Translations under genes and position numbers: made by a program
Origin: MAG-120531 sp041163765
GTDB taxonomy: Bacteria > Bacteroidota > Bacteroidia > Flavobacteriales > Flavobacteriaceae
Assembly: GCA_041163765.1 (NCBI GenBank)
Contig: JBEAQS010000004.1
Span: 1-23,754, forward strand
Length of the DNA: 23,754 bases
Direction of reading: 5' to 3'
Part shown: piece by piece, positions 14,067 to 22,496 of the stretch
Position numbering within the stretch: the first letter of the stretch is position 1
Layout: every line of letters begins with the position of its first letter
Notes under the pieces: model-generated
Seen by the model: the letters and a program-made list of their open reading frames with translations, nothing else
What the model was told of the DNA's origin: nothing
The model's database searches: none

Positions 14067-15377
14067 ATGGGAACGTTTAGCATTGAAGGAGGGCACCCTT
14101 TGAGTGGATCAATTACGCCACAAGGAGCCAAAAACGAAGCATTACAAATTTTATCGGCTGTGCTCTTGACTCCAGAGCCCATGGTGATTCACAACATACC
14201 TAACATCATTGATGTCAATAAATTGATTCAGCTGATTGCTGATTTTGGCGTTAAAGTGGATCAGCTTGGTCCCAACAGTTATCGCTTTGAGGCTCGTGAC
14301 GTTCAGGTGGACTACATGCAGTCTGATGCTTTTAAGAAAGATGGCGGTGGATTGCGCGGTTCCATCATGATGGTTGGCCCTATGCTAGCCAGATTTGGAA
14401 AAGGGTATATGCCTAAGCCTGGAGGAGATAAAATCGGACGACGCAGATTAGATACGCATTTTGATGGATTTGTCAAACTAGGGGCTGAATTCAGGTACAA
14501 TAAAGAAGAACATTTTTACGGAGTAGAGGCAGACCGTCTCAAAGGTGCTTATATTTTGTTGGATGAAGCTTCGGTTACTGGAACGGCCAATATTGTGATG
14601 GCGGCTGTATTGGCCGAGGGAACAACCACTTTGTACAATGCTGCTTGTGAACCTTACTTGCAACAGCTGTGTCAGATGTTGGTGCGCATGGGGGCCAAAA
14701 TATCTGGGATCGGTTCTAACCTGCTCACCATCGAAGGGGTAGAAGCCCTAAAAGGAACCGAACACACGATGTTGCCTGATATGATTGAAATAGGTAGTTG
14801 GATTGGGATGGCGGCTATTACCCGTTCGGAGCTGACGATTAAAAATGTCGGTTGGGAACATTTAGGGATGATTCCAGCTACATTCCAGAAGTTGGGTATC
14901 CGATTAGAGCGAAGAGGCGATGATATCTATGTGCCCGCACACACGGACGGATACCAGATCCAAACATTCATCGACGGCTCTATTATGACTATTGCGGATG
15001 CTCCTTGGCCAGGATTGACTCCTGATTTGTTGAGTATTATTTTGGTTGTAGCCACTCAAGCTAAAGGAGAGTTGTTGATTCACCAAAAAATGTTTGAAAG
15101 CAGGTTGTTTTTTGTGGATAAACTGATCGATATGGGGGCCAAAATTATATTGTGCGATCCACACCGCGCTACTGTCATTGGCCATGGTTTCCAGAGCACA
15201 CTTAAGGCTACTACGATGGTTTCTCCAGATATCAGAGCAGGTGTTTCGCTATTGATTGCTGCCTTGTCGGCTAAAGGAACCTCAACGATTCACAACATCG
15301 AGCAAATCGACCGTGGATATGAACGCATTGTAGAGCGCCTACAAGGAATTGGAGCGCGCATACAGCGTCTACCCTAA
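14067..15377 (+). CDS. murA: UDP-N-acetylglucosamine 1-carboxyvinyltransferase with Asp at the catalytic Cys position
   Basis: A 436-residue MurA, which transfers enolpyruvate from PEP to UDP-GlcNAc in the first committed step of peptidoglycan synthesis. Visible are G-A-K-N-E-A-L (Lys22, Asn23), the R-G-S-I-M-M-V-G-P segment, and the active-site loop P-G-G-D-K-I-G-R-R-R-L-D-T-H (118-131). In that loop Asp121 occupies the position of E. coli Cys115, and Asp there makes MurA insensitive to fosfomycin in studied bacteria such as Mycobacterium and Chlamydia. The rest of the two-domain fold is intact, so the enzyme should be active. It is the last gene of the unit with DUF493 and DUF4290. Its TAA overlaps the TAG of the convergent GNAT gene; a terminator lies just beyond. 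Confidence 0.96.
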   Translation: MGTFSIEGGHPLSGSITPQGAKNEALQILSAVLLTPEPMVIHNIPNIIDVNKLIQLIADFGVKVDQLGPNSYRFEARDVQVDYMQSDAFKKDGGGLRGSIMMVGPMLARFGKGYMPKPGGDKIGRRRLDTHFDGFVKLGAEFRYNKEEHFYGVEADRLKGAYILLDEASVTGTANIVMAAVLAEGTTTLYNAACEPYLQQLCQMLVRMGAKISGIGSNLLTIEGVEALKGTEHTMLPDMIEIGSWIGMAAITRSELTIKNVGWEHLGMIPATFQKLGIRLERRGDDIYVPAHTDGYQIQTFIDGSIMTIADAPWPGLTPDLLSIILVVATQAKGELLIHQKMFESRLFFVDKLIDMGAKIILCDPHRATVIGHGFQSTLKATTMVSPDIRAGVSLLIAALSAKGTSTIHNIEQIDRGYERIVERLQGIGARIQRLP

Positions 15378-15778
15378 AGGGTGTACATCATTCTTTGGTA
15401 GGCCTTTTCATATTTTTGAAAAGGCTTTCCTTTTTTTACCCATCCTCCTTGTTCGTACCAACTTACTTGGTGTATTCGTGCGTCAAGAAATACTTCGGCT
15501 GTGTTTTTTTCAGAACACCAGTTCAGGACATGCTGCACTAGTTCTCTGCCGAATCCTCTTCTTCTGTAGGATTCTTGAGTACCGAGCTTTCTGAGTTGAC
15601 ACCCTTCATTTGTTTCGAAAACAGAGACTACGGCGCGCCAATCGCCATCAGCCCAGACACCGAAGTGCTGGGCTGATTCATCTCCAGTTACCTGGCTAAA
15701 CGATAAGGGGCGATCTGGCCACAGAATTTCTTGTCTGAGCCTCCATACTTGATCTAGTTCAATTACCTTGATCTGCAT
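15374..15778 (-). CDS. GNAT family N-acetyltransferase
   Basis: A 134-residue GNAT protein. The acetyl-CoA-binding motif A is seen as R-K-L-G-T-Q-x-x-Y-R-R-R-G-F-G-R-E-L-V (63-81), with R-R-R-G-F-G (72-77) as the pyrophosphate loop. V-F-L-D-A-R-x-H-Q-V-S-W-Y-E-Q-G-G-W (97-113) is the motif B region, where the N-terminal part of the final helix precedes the usual Y-x-x-x-G-F/W. The substrate is unknown. It lies 15 bases downstream of the M20 gene in the same direction and may be the last gene of that long unit. Its 3' end overlaps murA by four bases and contains the murA terminator on the other strand. Confidence 0.85.
   Translation of the reverse strand: MQIKVIELDQVWRLRQEILWPDRPLSFSQVTGDESAQHFGVWADGDWRAVVSVFETNEGCQLRKLGTQESYRRRGFGRELVQHVLNWCSEKNTAEVFLDARIHQVSWYEQGGWVKKGKPFQKYEKAYQRMMYTL
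15400..15437 (+). terminator. Intrinsic terminator of murA inside the antisense GNAT gene
   Basis: GCCTTTTCA (15402-15410) and TGAAAAGGC (15417-15425) pair perfectly around a six-base loop, extended by a G-U and an A-T pair. TTTCCTTTTTTT follows on the plus strand. It begins 23 bases after the murA stop and lies within the C-terminal codons of the GNAT gene. Confidence 0.65.
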
Positions 15779-15793
15779 AAAATTTTTGAGGTA

Positions 15794-17218
15794 TCAATGA
15801 CCTTGAAGGGGAGCTGGTCCTTCAATCATAGGGGTGTATACCTCATCTCCTTTTCGCTCTTTGAATTCATTCTTAATCTCCTGAACCAGTTTAGGTTGTT
15901 GGAATAAATCCACCATGGTCATGGACATGGCTTTTGCCGCATGCACCATGCCTTTATGCCCAATACTCATTCCGGAACAAGCTACGACTGCCCAAGAGTG
16001 CCAAGGGGTGTCTTTTGGTGCGACAGTAACGCTTAAATTGATGTTGGGTACATTCCAGCTCACATCAGCTACATCGGTTGATCCACCCATGGGGTGTTCT
16101 GCTGTGGGCAACAACGGATGGATAGCCGCATCCATACCTACTTGAGGTTTTCCGGTAGCTTCTTGAATTTTTTTGGCAAATGCTTCTTCTTCTGCCGTAT
16201 AGGTGAGTGGTCCTAGCAATTCCAAGTTTTCTTGCATGACTTCTCCACCGCGGCGGTTGACCAACATTTCATAGATACCCGATATCAAGGTAATTTTGTA
16301 GTCCACATCAGCCATAATAGCAGCTCCTTCAGCCATAGCTTTGATGCGTTCATAAACAGGCATCATTCCTGTGCGTTTGGTATCCCTAACCCGTACCCAG
16401 AGCCTGGAATAATCGGGCACTACATTTACCACCTGACCGCCATCCTGGATGTGGTAGTGAACGCGCAAAGTTGGCTTCATATGCTCCCGGTAATAATTAA
16501 TACCTGTAGTATATAATTCTAGGGCATCAGAGGCAGATCTGCCATTCCAGGGATCTCCTGAGGCATGAGCCGCCTGACCATAAAATTCAACTTTAAAATC
16601 TACTAAGGCGAGTGAGCTTTGAACATCGGCTTCAGTTTGTGCTCCTGGGTGCCAACTTACGTTGACATCCACATCATCCCATAATCCTTCTTGAACCATC
16701 CAAATCTTGGCAAAATATTTCTCTTCCGAGGGCGTGCCTAAAAATTTGACTGTTCCTTTGAGTTTCCCTGATTCGATCTGCTCTTTTATCGCAATAGCCG
16801 CACCTAAACTAGCTGCGCCAAATAGGTTATGTCCACAACCGTGTCCAGCGGCCCCTGGGTGAAGTGCTTCTTTCTCCGGGCTTGCCTTTTGGGATATTCC
16901 TGGAAGAGCATCGTATTCACCCAGGATACTGATTACTGGATGACCACTGCCAAAAGTAGCTGTGAAGGCAGTGGGTATTCCAGCTACCCCACGAGTCACC
17001 TTCATTCCTTGAGCCTCGGCATAGTCCGCCAAAATTTTGGCAGAACCTTGTTCTTCAAAGGCTGTTTCTGCCAATGCCCATACGGAGTCACTTAGCTTGA
17101 TCAGCGATTCTTTGTGTTGTTCCACAGACTGAATAACCGCTTTCTTTACAGGGGTTATTTTTTGGGCTACTCCCCAAAGAGGAAGACAAGCCATCAGGGT
17201 AAAAAGAGTTTTTTTCAC
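15794..17218 (-). CDS. Exported M20 family amidohydrolase (AbgB-like)
   Basis: A 474-residue M20D metallopeptidase resembling p-aminobenzoyl-glutamate hydrolase subunit B and other N-acyl amidohydrolases. A Sec signal peptide is clear (K-K then a hydrophobic stretch, likely cleavage near residue 19 after G-V-A-Q), so it acts in the periplasm or on the envelope. Metal and catalytic motifs are present: G-E-Y-D-A-L-P-G, G-H-G-C-G-H-N (125-131, Cys128 and His130 as likely ligands), G-T-P-S-E-E (Glu165, Glu166), S-W-H-P-G (His190) and the dimerisation-domain A-A-H-A-S-G-D-P-W-N-G-R-S-A. It should hydrolyse an amide in a small substrate; the true substrate is unknown. It starts six bases after the symporter stop, implying one transcript and a shared pathway. 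Confidence 0.9.
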   Translation of the reverse strand: MKKTLFTLMACLPLWGVAQKITPVKKAVIQSVEQHKESLIKLSDSVWALAETAFEEQGSAKILADYAEAQGMKVTRGVAGIPTAFTATFGSGHPVISILGEYDALPGISQKASPEKEALHPGAAGHGCGHNLFGAASLGAAIAIKEQIESGKLKGTVKFLGTPSEEKYFAKIWMVQEGLWDDVDVNVSWHPGAQTEADVQSSLALVDFKVEFYGQAAHASGDPWNGRSASDALELYTTGINYYREHMKPTLRVHYHIQDGGQVVNVVPDYSRLWVRVRDTKRTGMMPVYERIKAMAEGAAIMADVDYKITLISGIYEMLVNRRGGEVMQENLELLGPLTYTAEEEAFAKKIQEATGKPQVGMDAAIHPLLPTAEHPMGGSTDVADVSWNVPNINLSVTVAPKDTPWHSWAVVACSGMSIGHKGMVHAAKAMSMTMVDLFQQPKLVQEIKNEFKERKGDEVYTPMIEGPAPLQGH

Positions 17219-17224
17219 AGTTGA

Positions 17225-18913
17225 TTATTTTAGATTGTTGGTTAGTTTAAAAAGCGATTGAAGTATAAAAGATCCTGAGATAACCAGGATACATCCCAAT
17301 AGATTTAACCACAGGTAGGACATCCATTCAGCTTGGTAGACGTAAATCACCATAACTTGTGTAGCCAAAGCAGCCCAGAAAACAGCGCGACCGTGGATGT
17401 TTTTGGTCAACATCGCCAATAAAAAAATACCGAGAATATTGCCGTAAAATATGGAGCCGATAATATTTACCAGTTGAATCAAGTTGTCAAACAAAGATCC
17501 CCAGCTCGCAAAACTGATGGCCAATAAGCCCCATAAAGCGGTACTGAATTTGTTGACCCACACTTTTTTTTGTTCATTTAATGGGGTTTTCACTTGGGTT
17601 TCAACCCAATCAACAGCAGTGGTTGTTCCCAGTGCGTTCAATTCTGCTGCAGAGGAAGACATGGCAGCTGCCAACATAACGGCGATCAATAACCCAATGA
17701 GTCCATGCGGTAAATACGTGAGTATAAAATGCAAAAACACGAAATCTTTATCATTGGTTTCTGCAGTTGGATTTATTTCCTTGGACCAATCGACTATTTT
17801 CTGTTCCAAATGAGCCATAGAGTCTTTGATTATACTGATTTGGTCATTTTGGAGGGATAAATCGGCTGTACGGTCAACCAAAGAAGTCAGGTAAAGCTCC
17901 CTTTTCTTTTCTTGCAACACGCGATAAGGGATATTAATTTGTTCTAGCGAATCTCGGTAATACGATTTTTCAACGGAATGAATAACCTCAGGGTTAAAGT
18001 TGATGGGTTGAGGGGTGAACTGGAAAAACACATAAACCAGCACACCACAAAATAATATGAAAAGTTGCATGGGAATTTTCAGCAAGGCATTAAAAAATAG
18101 CCCCCATTGACTCTCTCGGATATTTTTGCCAGAGATATAACGCTGAACTTGACTTTGATCTGTGCCAAAATAGGATAGAGCTAAGAAAAATCCTCCGGTA
18201 ATTCCACTCCAAAAGGTATATCGATTATTGGGATCTAGGGAAAAGTCAATAGTAGTTAACTTGTCATTCTGGTCGGCTACCATAAGCGCTTGGTCCCAGC
18301 CTATGCCTTTGGGTAATAAATGCCATATATACCCAAAAGCCAGTCCCATACCCATGAATATCACTCCCATTTGTTGTTTTTGGGTGACATTTACCGCTTG
18401 TGTTCCGCCGCTTACCGTATAAAAGATTACCAGAAGTCCAATACCCCAAATCAGAGGTTTCAAAGGCCATCCCAAGGCAGCGGATAAAATAATAGCAGGG
18501 GCATATAGGGTTATTCCCGCAGCAAGCCCTCGCTGAATGAGGAACAAAAGGGCCGTGAAAAGCCGCATTCTTCGATCGAATCGCTTCTCCAAAAACTCAT
18601 AAGCCGTTTGAACTTTTTGTTTGTAGAATAGGGGTACAAACAAAAATGCGATGACGATCATCGCCAACGGTAGCCCAAAATAAAACTGAACAAACCCCAT
18701 CCCATCCGCAAATGCTTGTCCAGGTGTAGATAAAAAAGTAATCGCACTTGCCTGGGTCGCCATTACGGAGATGCCAATCGTCCACCAAGGAGTTTGGTGG
18801 TTGGTTAACGCATAGGACTCAGCGGAGTTTTTTCCTCGTGTTTTATATGCGCCATAAACAGCGATGGAGACTAAGGTGCCTAACAAAATCCACCAATCGA
18901 TCGCCTGCAACAT
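17225..18913 (-). CDS. Sodium:solute symporter (SSS family)
   Basis: A 562-residue SSS-family transporter with about 13 predicted hydrophobic segments. Family features include W-W-T-I-G-I-S-V-M-A-T-Q-A-S-A-I-T-F-L near residue 45, P-G-Q-A-F-A-D-G, and G-G-T-Q-A-V-N-V-T-Q-K-Q-Q in the middle. A long hydrophilic, coiled-coil-prone insert (about residues 305-390) sits between two membrane segments, as in many Bacteroidota homologues. It imports an unidentified solute using the sodium gradient. The ATG at 18913 is chosen, one base after the PIG-L gene's TAA (TAATATG), although the frame opens to a TTG at 18925. Together with the PIG-L and M20 genes it forms a tight unit that suggests import of a deacylated product. 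Confidence 0.9.
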   Translation of the reverse strand: MLQAIDWWILLGTLVSIAVYGAYKTRGKNSAESYALTNHQTPWWTIGISVMATQASAITFLSTPGQAFADGMGFVQFYFGLPLAMIVIAFLFVPLFYKQKVQTAYEFLEKRFDRRMRLFTALLFLIQRGLAAGITLYAPAIILSAALGWPLKPLIWGIGLLVIFYTVSGGTQAVNVTQKQQMGVIFMGMGLAFGYIWHLLPKGIGWDQALMVADQNDKLTTIDFSLDPNNRYTFWSGITGGFFLALSYFGTDQSQVQRYISGKNIRESQWGLFFNALLKIPMQLFILFCGVLVYVFFQFTPQPINFNPEVIHSVEKSYYRDSLEQINIPYRVLQEKKRELYLTSLVDRTADLSLQNDQISIIKDSMAHLEQKIVDWSKEINPTAETNDKDFVFLHFILTYLPHGLIGLLIAVMLAAAMSSSAAELNALGTTTAVDWVETQVKTPLNEQKKVWVNKFSTALWGLLAISFASWGSLFDNLIQLVNIIGSIFYGNILGIFLLAMLTKNIHGRAVFWAALATQVMVIYVYQAEWMSYLWLNLLGCILVISGSFILQSLFKLTNNLK

Positions 18914-18914
18914 A

Positions 18915-21344
18915 TTACTGTTCAATTATATTGGTGAATAATCTCAATGCACCAGGTACCCCAGCAGGTAACTGCCTAAACAAGGACAAACCTGTATAGG
19001 TCCACGTGCCTTTGCCGTATGAGGCCACGAGTAATGAGCTATCCAATAAACCAGTATCGGGATCTTTCATGCGCAAAATGGCTTCCCATTCATTACCCCA
19101 TTGGCTGGGAAAATAGAGTCCTCGTTCTTGAATCCACCCGTCGAAGTCAGCAGACGTAATCGGATTAGGGCCTGATAAAACAGGGTGGTTAGGTGTGTTA
19201 AAACTCACTTTGGCTGATTGGTCGGTTACCCGATCGCGCCCGATAGTTATGGGATAGGGCCCTAGCACACTTGATTTTAAATCTGCCGTAGTGTTGTATT
19301 GAACCAGTACATTGCCTCCTTGTTTGGTGTAGTCGAGTAAAGCCTCCACCAATTGATCGCTTTGAGGGTACACATTAAATGCCCTAATTCCCACCACAAC
19401 AGCTCGGCAATTTTGCAGTGTTTTTTCATTGAGTTCGTCGGGTTGTAACACTTTTAATTCATACCCCAATGAAGCGATTACTTCCCCAATTTTATCTCCA
19501 GCTCCAGGAAGGTAACCCACCACACCTGGCTTGTGGAGGATCGGTAAATTAACGGCGCTCATACGGGCCGTTTTTACCCAGGGTGTTGCCGGAATATGCT
19601 CGTAGGAAATAAGCTGTACATCCTGGTTGAATAATCTTTTTTCAGAAATCAAACTCACCCCAATTTCTGCTGTGGATTGTGTTGAAGAGGAAGTAACCAT
19701 GAACTCGTAAATTCCTTGCTGAACACCTTCCAAGTGACTGGGGACTGAACGCCAACCCTCAGGAAGCTCTAAGGAAAGTGTGCCTGGAATGAACTTAGCG
19801 GAGGTAGTAACGGCTACAGATACTTTTCTAGTTGAATTAGGTTGCCAAATACCCAGTGACTCCAAGAAGGAAATTTGTGCGCTAGGAAGGATTTGCAAAG
19901 GCTCGATTCGCTCCCCTAAACTGGGATCTGCATACCGATAGGTCAGGGGAATAGTCTTTTGAAGCCTTACCTCTTCATGTTCCCAAACGAGTGTTATGTC
20001 AGTCCCCTGTGTTGCCCAGGGTAGCCCTTGGTATGGGGAAGAATCTGTATCATAACGACCTTCAAGAACGGGTTTGTTCAACCAATAAGGTGTAGTGTAG
20101 GGGGTTTGTTCACTGACGGTGAGTTCTAATGGAATCTTATACCCTTTGATGTCTGGAGTTAGATTTGTTTGGTGTATTAATTTGTTTTGGTAGTAAATGG
20201 CTAACTGTTGTGGGTGTTCTAGTGTATTTTGCCGATTTATTTCCACCGTTAACAGGAGTTTTTCACCGGGTATCGCCTCAACAGTTTGGGTGTGGGCCCC
20301 CAGATAAATTCCCTGAAAATCAAAGATGAGGTCAGTCAGCTCTGGGAGTTTCTTTTTCTTCCAATAGGATTCAGGTAAACGCTCCAATATTTTATAGGCC
20401 TCGACTAGTTTTGGCACATGATTTTTTGGGTTTTTAAAATCAAATCCTTCAATAACACCCGTAATAATGGATCCGATTTGTTTGCCTCCCTCAACACGTC
20501 CCCAACTGGTATCAATACCTGAGAACAGTTGATTGCTTTCTGGCATAGTCCCTTCGATCAGCTCTAAATACTCAATCTGTTCTTCCCGAACTCCGATGCG
20601 ACCAAATCCTTGACACCTGTGCTGACTGGTGGCTAATGCGGCAATTTCCCCATTGGCCATACCGAGTTCTGGGTAATAGATATTGGTATTTATAGAAAGG
20701 TACCGTTGAGCATCTGAAATCTCGTTAACGTCTTTAATAAACCAAGGAGATGTATTGAAAAAGACGCGTTTTGGACTTTGAGTAGCTTGCGTAGCCTTAA
20801 TTTTTTTAACCGCTAATAAAGAGAGTATTGCCGAGGCAGTGTGTTGTCCATGGGTAGTGCCTGGAGTTCTGTGATCAAATCGATTGATGATGATATCAGC
20901 AGGTTCTGTCGTTAAAAAATCAGTCAATTCGTCCACCATTTTTGACTCCCCCCAAATCGCTAAAGCTTCATCGGGGTGTTTAGAAAAGCCAAAGTCTCTG
21001 GCTGATGTGAACTTTTGTGCCCCTCGATCTATTTTTCTGGCTGCTTGAAGTTCTCTGGTGCGTAAAATACCTAATGCATCCGTCAATTCTGTGCCGATTA
21101 AATTCTGACCGCCACCACCTCTAGTCATCGAAATGTAGGTGACTTGAGCGTGTTTTTCGTGGGTTAGGTAGCTGATTAAACGGGTGTTTTCATCATCGGG
21201 ATGAGCAGCTACATAGACTACATGCCCTAAAAAATTAAACGACTGTATTCGCTGATATAAATCTGCCGTACTTTGGTATGAACGTGTTTGCGCGCTAAGC
21301 GCAGATAGAAATAAGCAACTGAGTGCAGCTAGTGCTAGACGCAT
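18915..21344 (-). CDS. Exported PIG-L family deacetylase with C-terminal amidotransferase-like domain
   Basis: An 809-residue protein. A signal peptide (1-19, cleavage near A-L-S-A) leads to a PIG-L/LmbE deacetylase domain with the zinc motif A-H-P-D-D-E (47-52), R-G-G-G-G-Q-N and T-H-G-Q-H-T-A-S-A. This is followed by a long beta-rich middle region and a C-terminal Rossmann-like segment (about 610-805) resembling class I glutamine amidotransferase or ThuA-like domains, with G-G-N-V-L-V-Q-Y-N. PIG-L enzymes remove N-acetyl groups from GlcNAc-type sugars; the secreted location separates it from cytoplasmic BshB or MshB. The symporter follows after one base. The start ATG is 28 bases after the maf stop. 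The substrate is unknown. Confidence 0.88.
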   Translation of the reverse strand: MRLALAALSCLFLSALSAQTRSYQSTADLYQRIQSFNFLGHVVYVAAHPDDENTRLISYLTHEKHAQVTYISMTRGGGGQNLIGTELTDALGILRTRELQAARKIDRGAQKFTSARDFGFSKHPDEALAIWGESKMVDELTDFLTTEPADIIINRFDHRTPGTTHGQHTASAILSLLAVKKIKATQATQSPKRVFFNTSPWFIKDVNEISDAQRYLSINTNIYYPELGMANGEIAALATSQHRCQGFGRIGVREEQIEYLELIEGTMPESNQLFSGIDTSWGRVEGGKQIGSIITGVIEGFDFKNPKNHVPKLVEAYKILERLPESYWKKKKLPELTDLIFDFQGIYLGAHTQTVEAIPGEKLLLTVEINRQNTLEHPQQLAIYYQNKLIHQTNLTPDIKGYKIPLELTVSEQTPYTTPYWLNKPVLEGRYDTDSSPYQGLPWATQGTDITLVWEHEEVRLQKTIPLTYRYADPSLGERIEPLQILPSAQISFLESLGIWQPNSTRKVSVAVTTSAKFIPGTLSLELPEGWRSVPSHLEGVQQGIYEFMVTSSSTQSTAEIGVSLISEKRLFNQDVQLISYEHIPATPWVKTARMSAVNLPILHKPGVVGYLPGAGDKIGEVIASLGYELKVLQPDELNEKTLQNCRAVVVGIRAFNVYPQSDQLVEALLDYTKQGGNVLVQYNTTADLKSSVLGPYPITIGRDRVTDQSAKVSFNTPNHPVLSGPNPITSADFDGWIQERGLYFPSQWGNEWEAILRMKDPDTGLLDSSLLVASYGKGTWTYTGLSLFRQLPAGVPGALRLFTNIIEQ

Positions 21345-21372
21345 ATTTTGATATTTGCTTGAAGATAATCAA

Positions 21373-21969
21373 TTAAGCAATATATCCCAATGTCTTCATG
21401 GTTTGATAAAGCAGGGCAGTCGGTAAACCAACTACATTTGAATAGGATCCATTGATTTGTTCGATCCCGATCAGTCCAATCCAATCTTGAATTCCATAGG
21501 CTCCTGCTTTATCTAACGCCTGTCCACTGTCTAGATACGCGTCAATTTCACCGAGGGAAAGTTCCGCGAATTTTACTTGGGTGCTTTGGTGAAAAACAGT
21601 TTGCTGGTCCTGAGTAGTCAACGCTACTGAGGTGATTACCTCATGCCATTGACCGCTCATTTGACACAACATATCTCTGGCGTGTTCCGTATTCATGGGC
21701 TTTCCCAGAACATGATCCGATGACCAAACTAAGGTATCCGCTGTGAGTAAAATTTCATTTTTTTCCAGCTTGTCCTTCAAGGGGCTGGCTTTCTTTACAG
21801 CGATATAGTCCGTGATCTCCCCAGCTTTTAACCCATCTGGATAGGACTCATCTACTTCAGCCATTCTCAGGGTGTACGCCCATCCTAGCGATTGTATAAA
21901 ATCTTTCCTTCTAGGTGAATTAGAGGCCAACACCAAGGAGTAAGGAGGTTTTATCGATCCGGCTTTCAT
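21373..21969 (-). CDS. maf: Maf family nucleoside triphosphate pyrophosphatase
   Basis: A 198-residue Maf protein. Typical motifs are L-V-L-A-S-N-S-P-R-R (12-21), T-A-D-T-L-V-W (76-82, Asp78 catalytic), L-G-K-P, D-K-A-G-A-Y-G-I-Q and G-S-Y-S-N-V-V-G-L-P. Maf enzymes hydrolyse non-canonical or pyrimidine NTPs to NMPs, acting as a house-cleaning or division-related function in the cytoplasm. Motifs fit the dTTP/UTP type, though the subfamily is not certain. Its ATG overlaps the TGA of kdsC by one base (TGATG), so the two are translationally coupled. Confidence 0.95.
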   Translation of the reverse strand: MKAGSIKPPYSLVLASNSPRRKDFIQSLGWAYTLRMAEVDESYPDGLKAGEITDYIAVKKASPLKDKLEKNEILLTADTLVWSSDHVLGKPMNTEHARDMLCQMSGQWHEVITSVALTTQDQQTVFHQSTQVKFAELSLGEIDAYLDSGQALDKAGAYGIQDWIGLIGIEQINGSYSNVVGLPTALLYQTMKTLGYIA

Positions 21970-22496
21970 CAGTCGTTATTGGCTTTAGCTACTACAGGCC
22001 AATGCCCGTTGACTTTCATGACTTGTTCGATGACATCCCGGACACAACCCTGCCCCCCCAAAAAGGGAGAAACGTAATCGGCACTCATTTTAACCTCAGG
22101 AATGGCGTTTTGCGGGCATGTAGCTAGTCCCACTAAATCCATCACCGGTAGATCAGGCAAATCATCTCCCATATACAATACTTGATGATTTTTCACCCCA
22201 ATTTTTTGGATATAAGCCTCGTATGGTTCCTTTTTATGGGTGACCCCCATATAAATGTCTGTAACTCCAAGTGCCTCAAATCTAGTGACAACACCGGGGT
22301 TCGTTCCCCCAGAAATCAAGCAGACATGATATCCAGCTTCCAAAGCCAATTTAACCGCCAAACCATCTCGAACACTCACCGAGCGGAGTAAGTGACCTTC
22401 TTGGGTAACCAACACAGTTCCGTCAGTGAATACACCATCAATGTCAAATACAAAGGTGTTGATTTGGTGCAAAAACTCTTTATAACTCTTTTTCAT
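21969..22496 (-). CDS. kdsC: KdsC-like HAD phosphatase (3-deoxy-D-manno-octulosonate 8-phosphate phosphatase)
   Basis: A 175-residue C0-type HAD phosphatase. D-I-D-G-V-F-T-D-G (18-26, Asp18 nucleophile and Asp20 acid/base), L-I-S-G-G-T-N, the lysine region around H-K-K-E-P-Y, and Y-M-G-D-D-L-P-D-L-P-V-M are all present. It resembles KDO-8-phosphate phosphatase, part of lipopolysaccharide core synthesis, although related CMP-N-acylneuraminate-linked phosphatases look similar. The start is the ATG at 22496, giving M-K-K-S-Y-K-E-F-L-H-Q; the frame opens to a TTG at 22508. It overlaps the DUF2520 gene by 17 bases and maf by one base. Confidence 0.87.
   Translation of the reverse strand: MKKSYKEFLHQINTFVFDIDGVFTDGTVLVTQEGHLLRSVSVRDGLAVKLALEAGYHVCLISGGTNPGVVTRFEALGVTDIYMGVTHKKEPYEAYIQKIGVKNHQVLYMGDDLPDLPVMDLVGLATCPQNAIPEVKMSADYVSPFLGGQGCVRDVIEQVMKVNGHWPVVAKANND

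Noticed and set aside
14904..15185. Minus-strand open frame inside murA
   Set aside because: Lies wholly opposite the well-conserved C-terminal half of MurA and shows no protein family motif.
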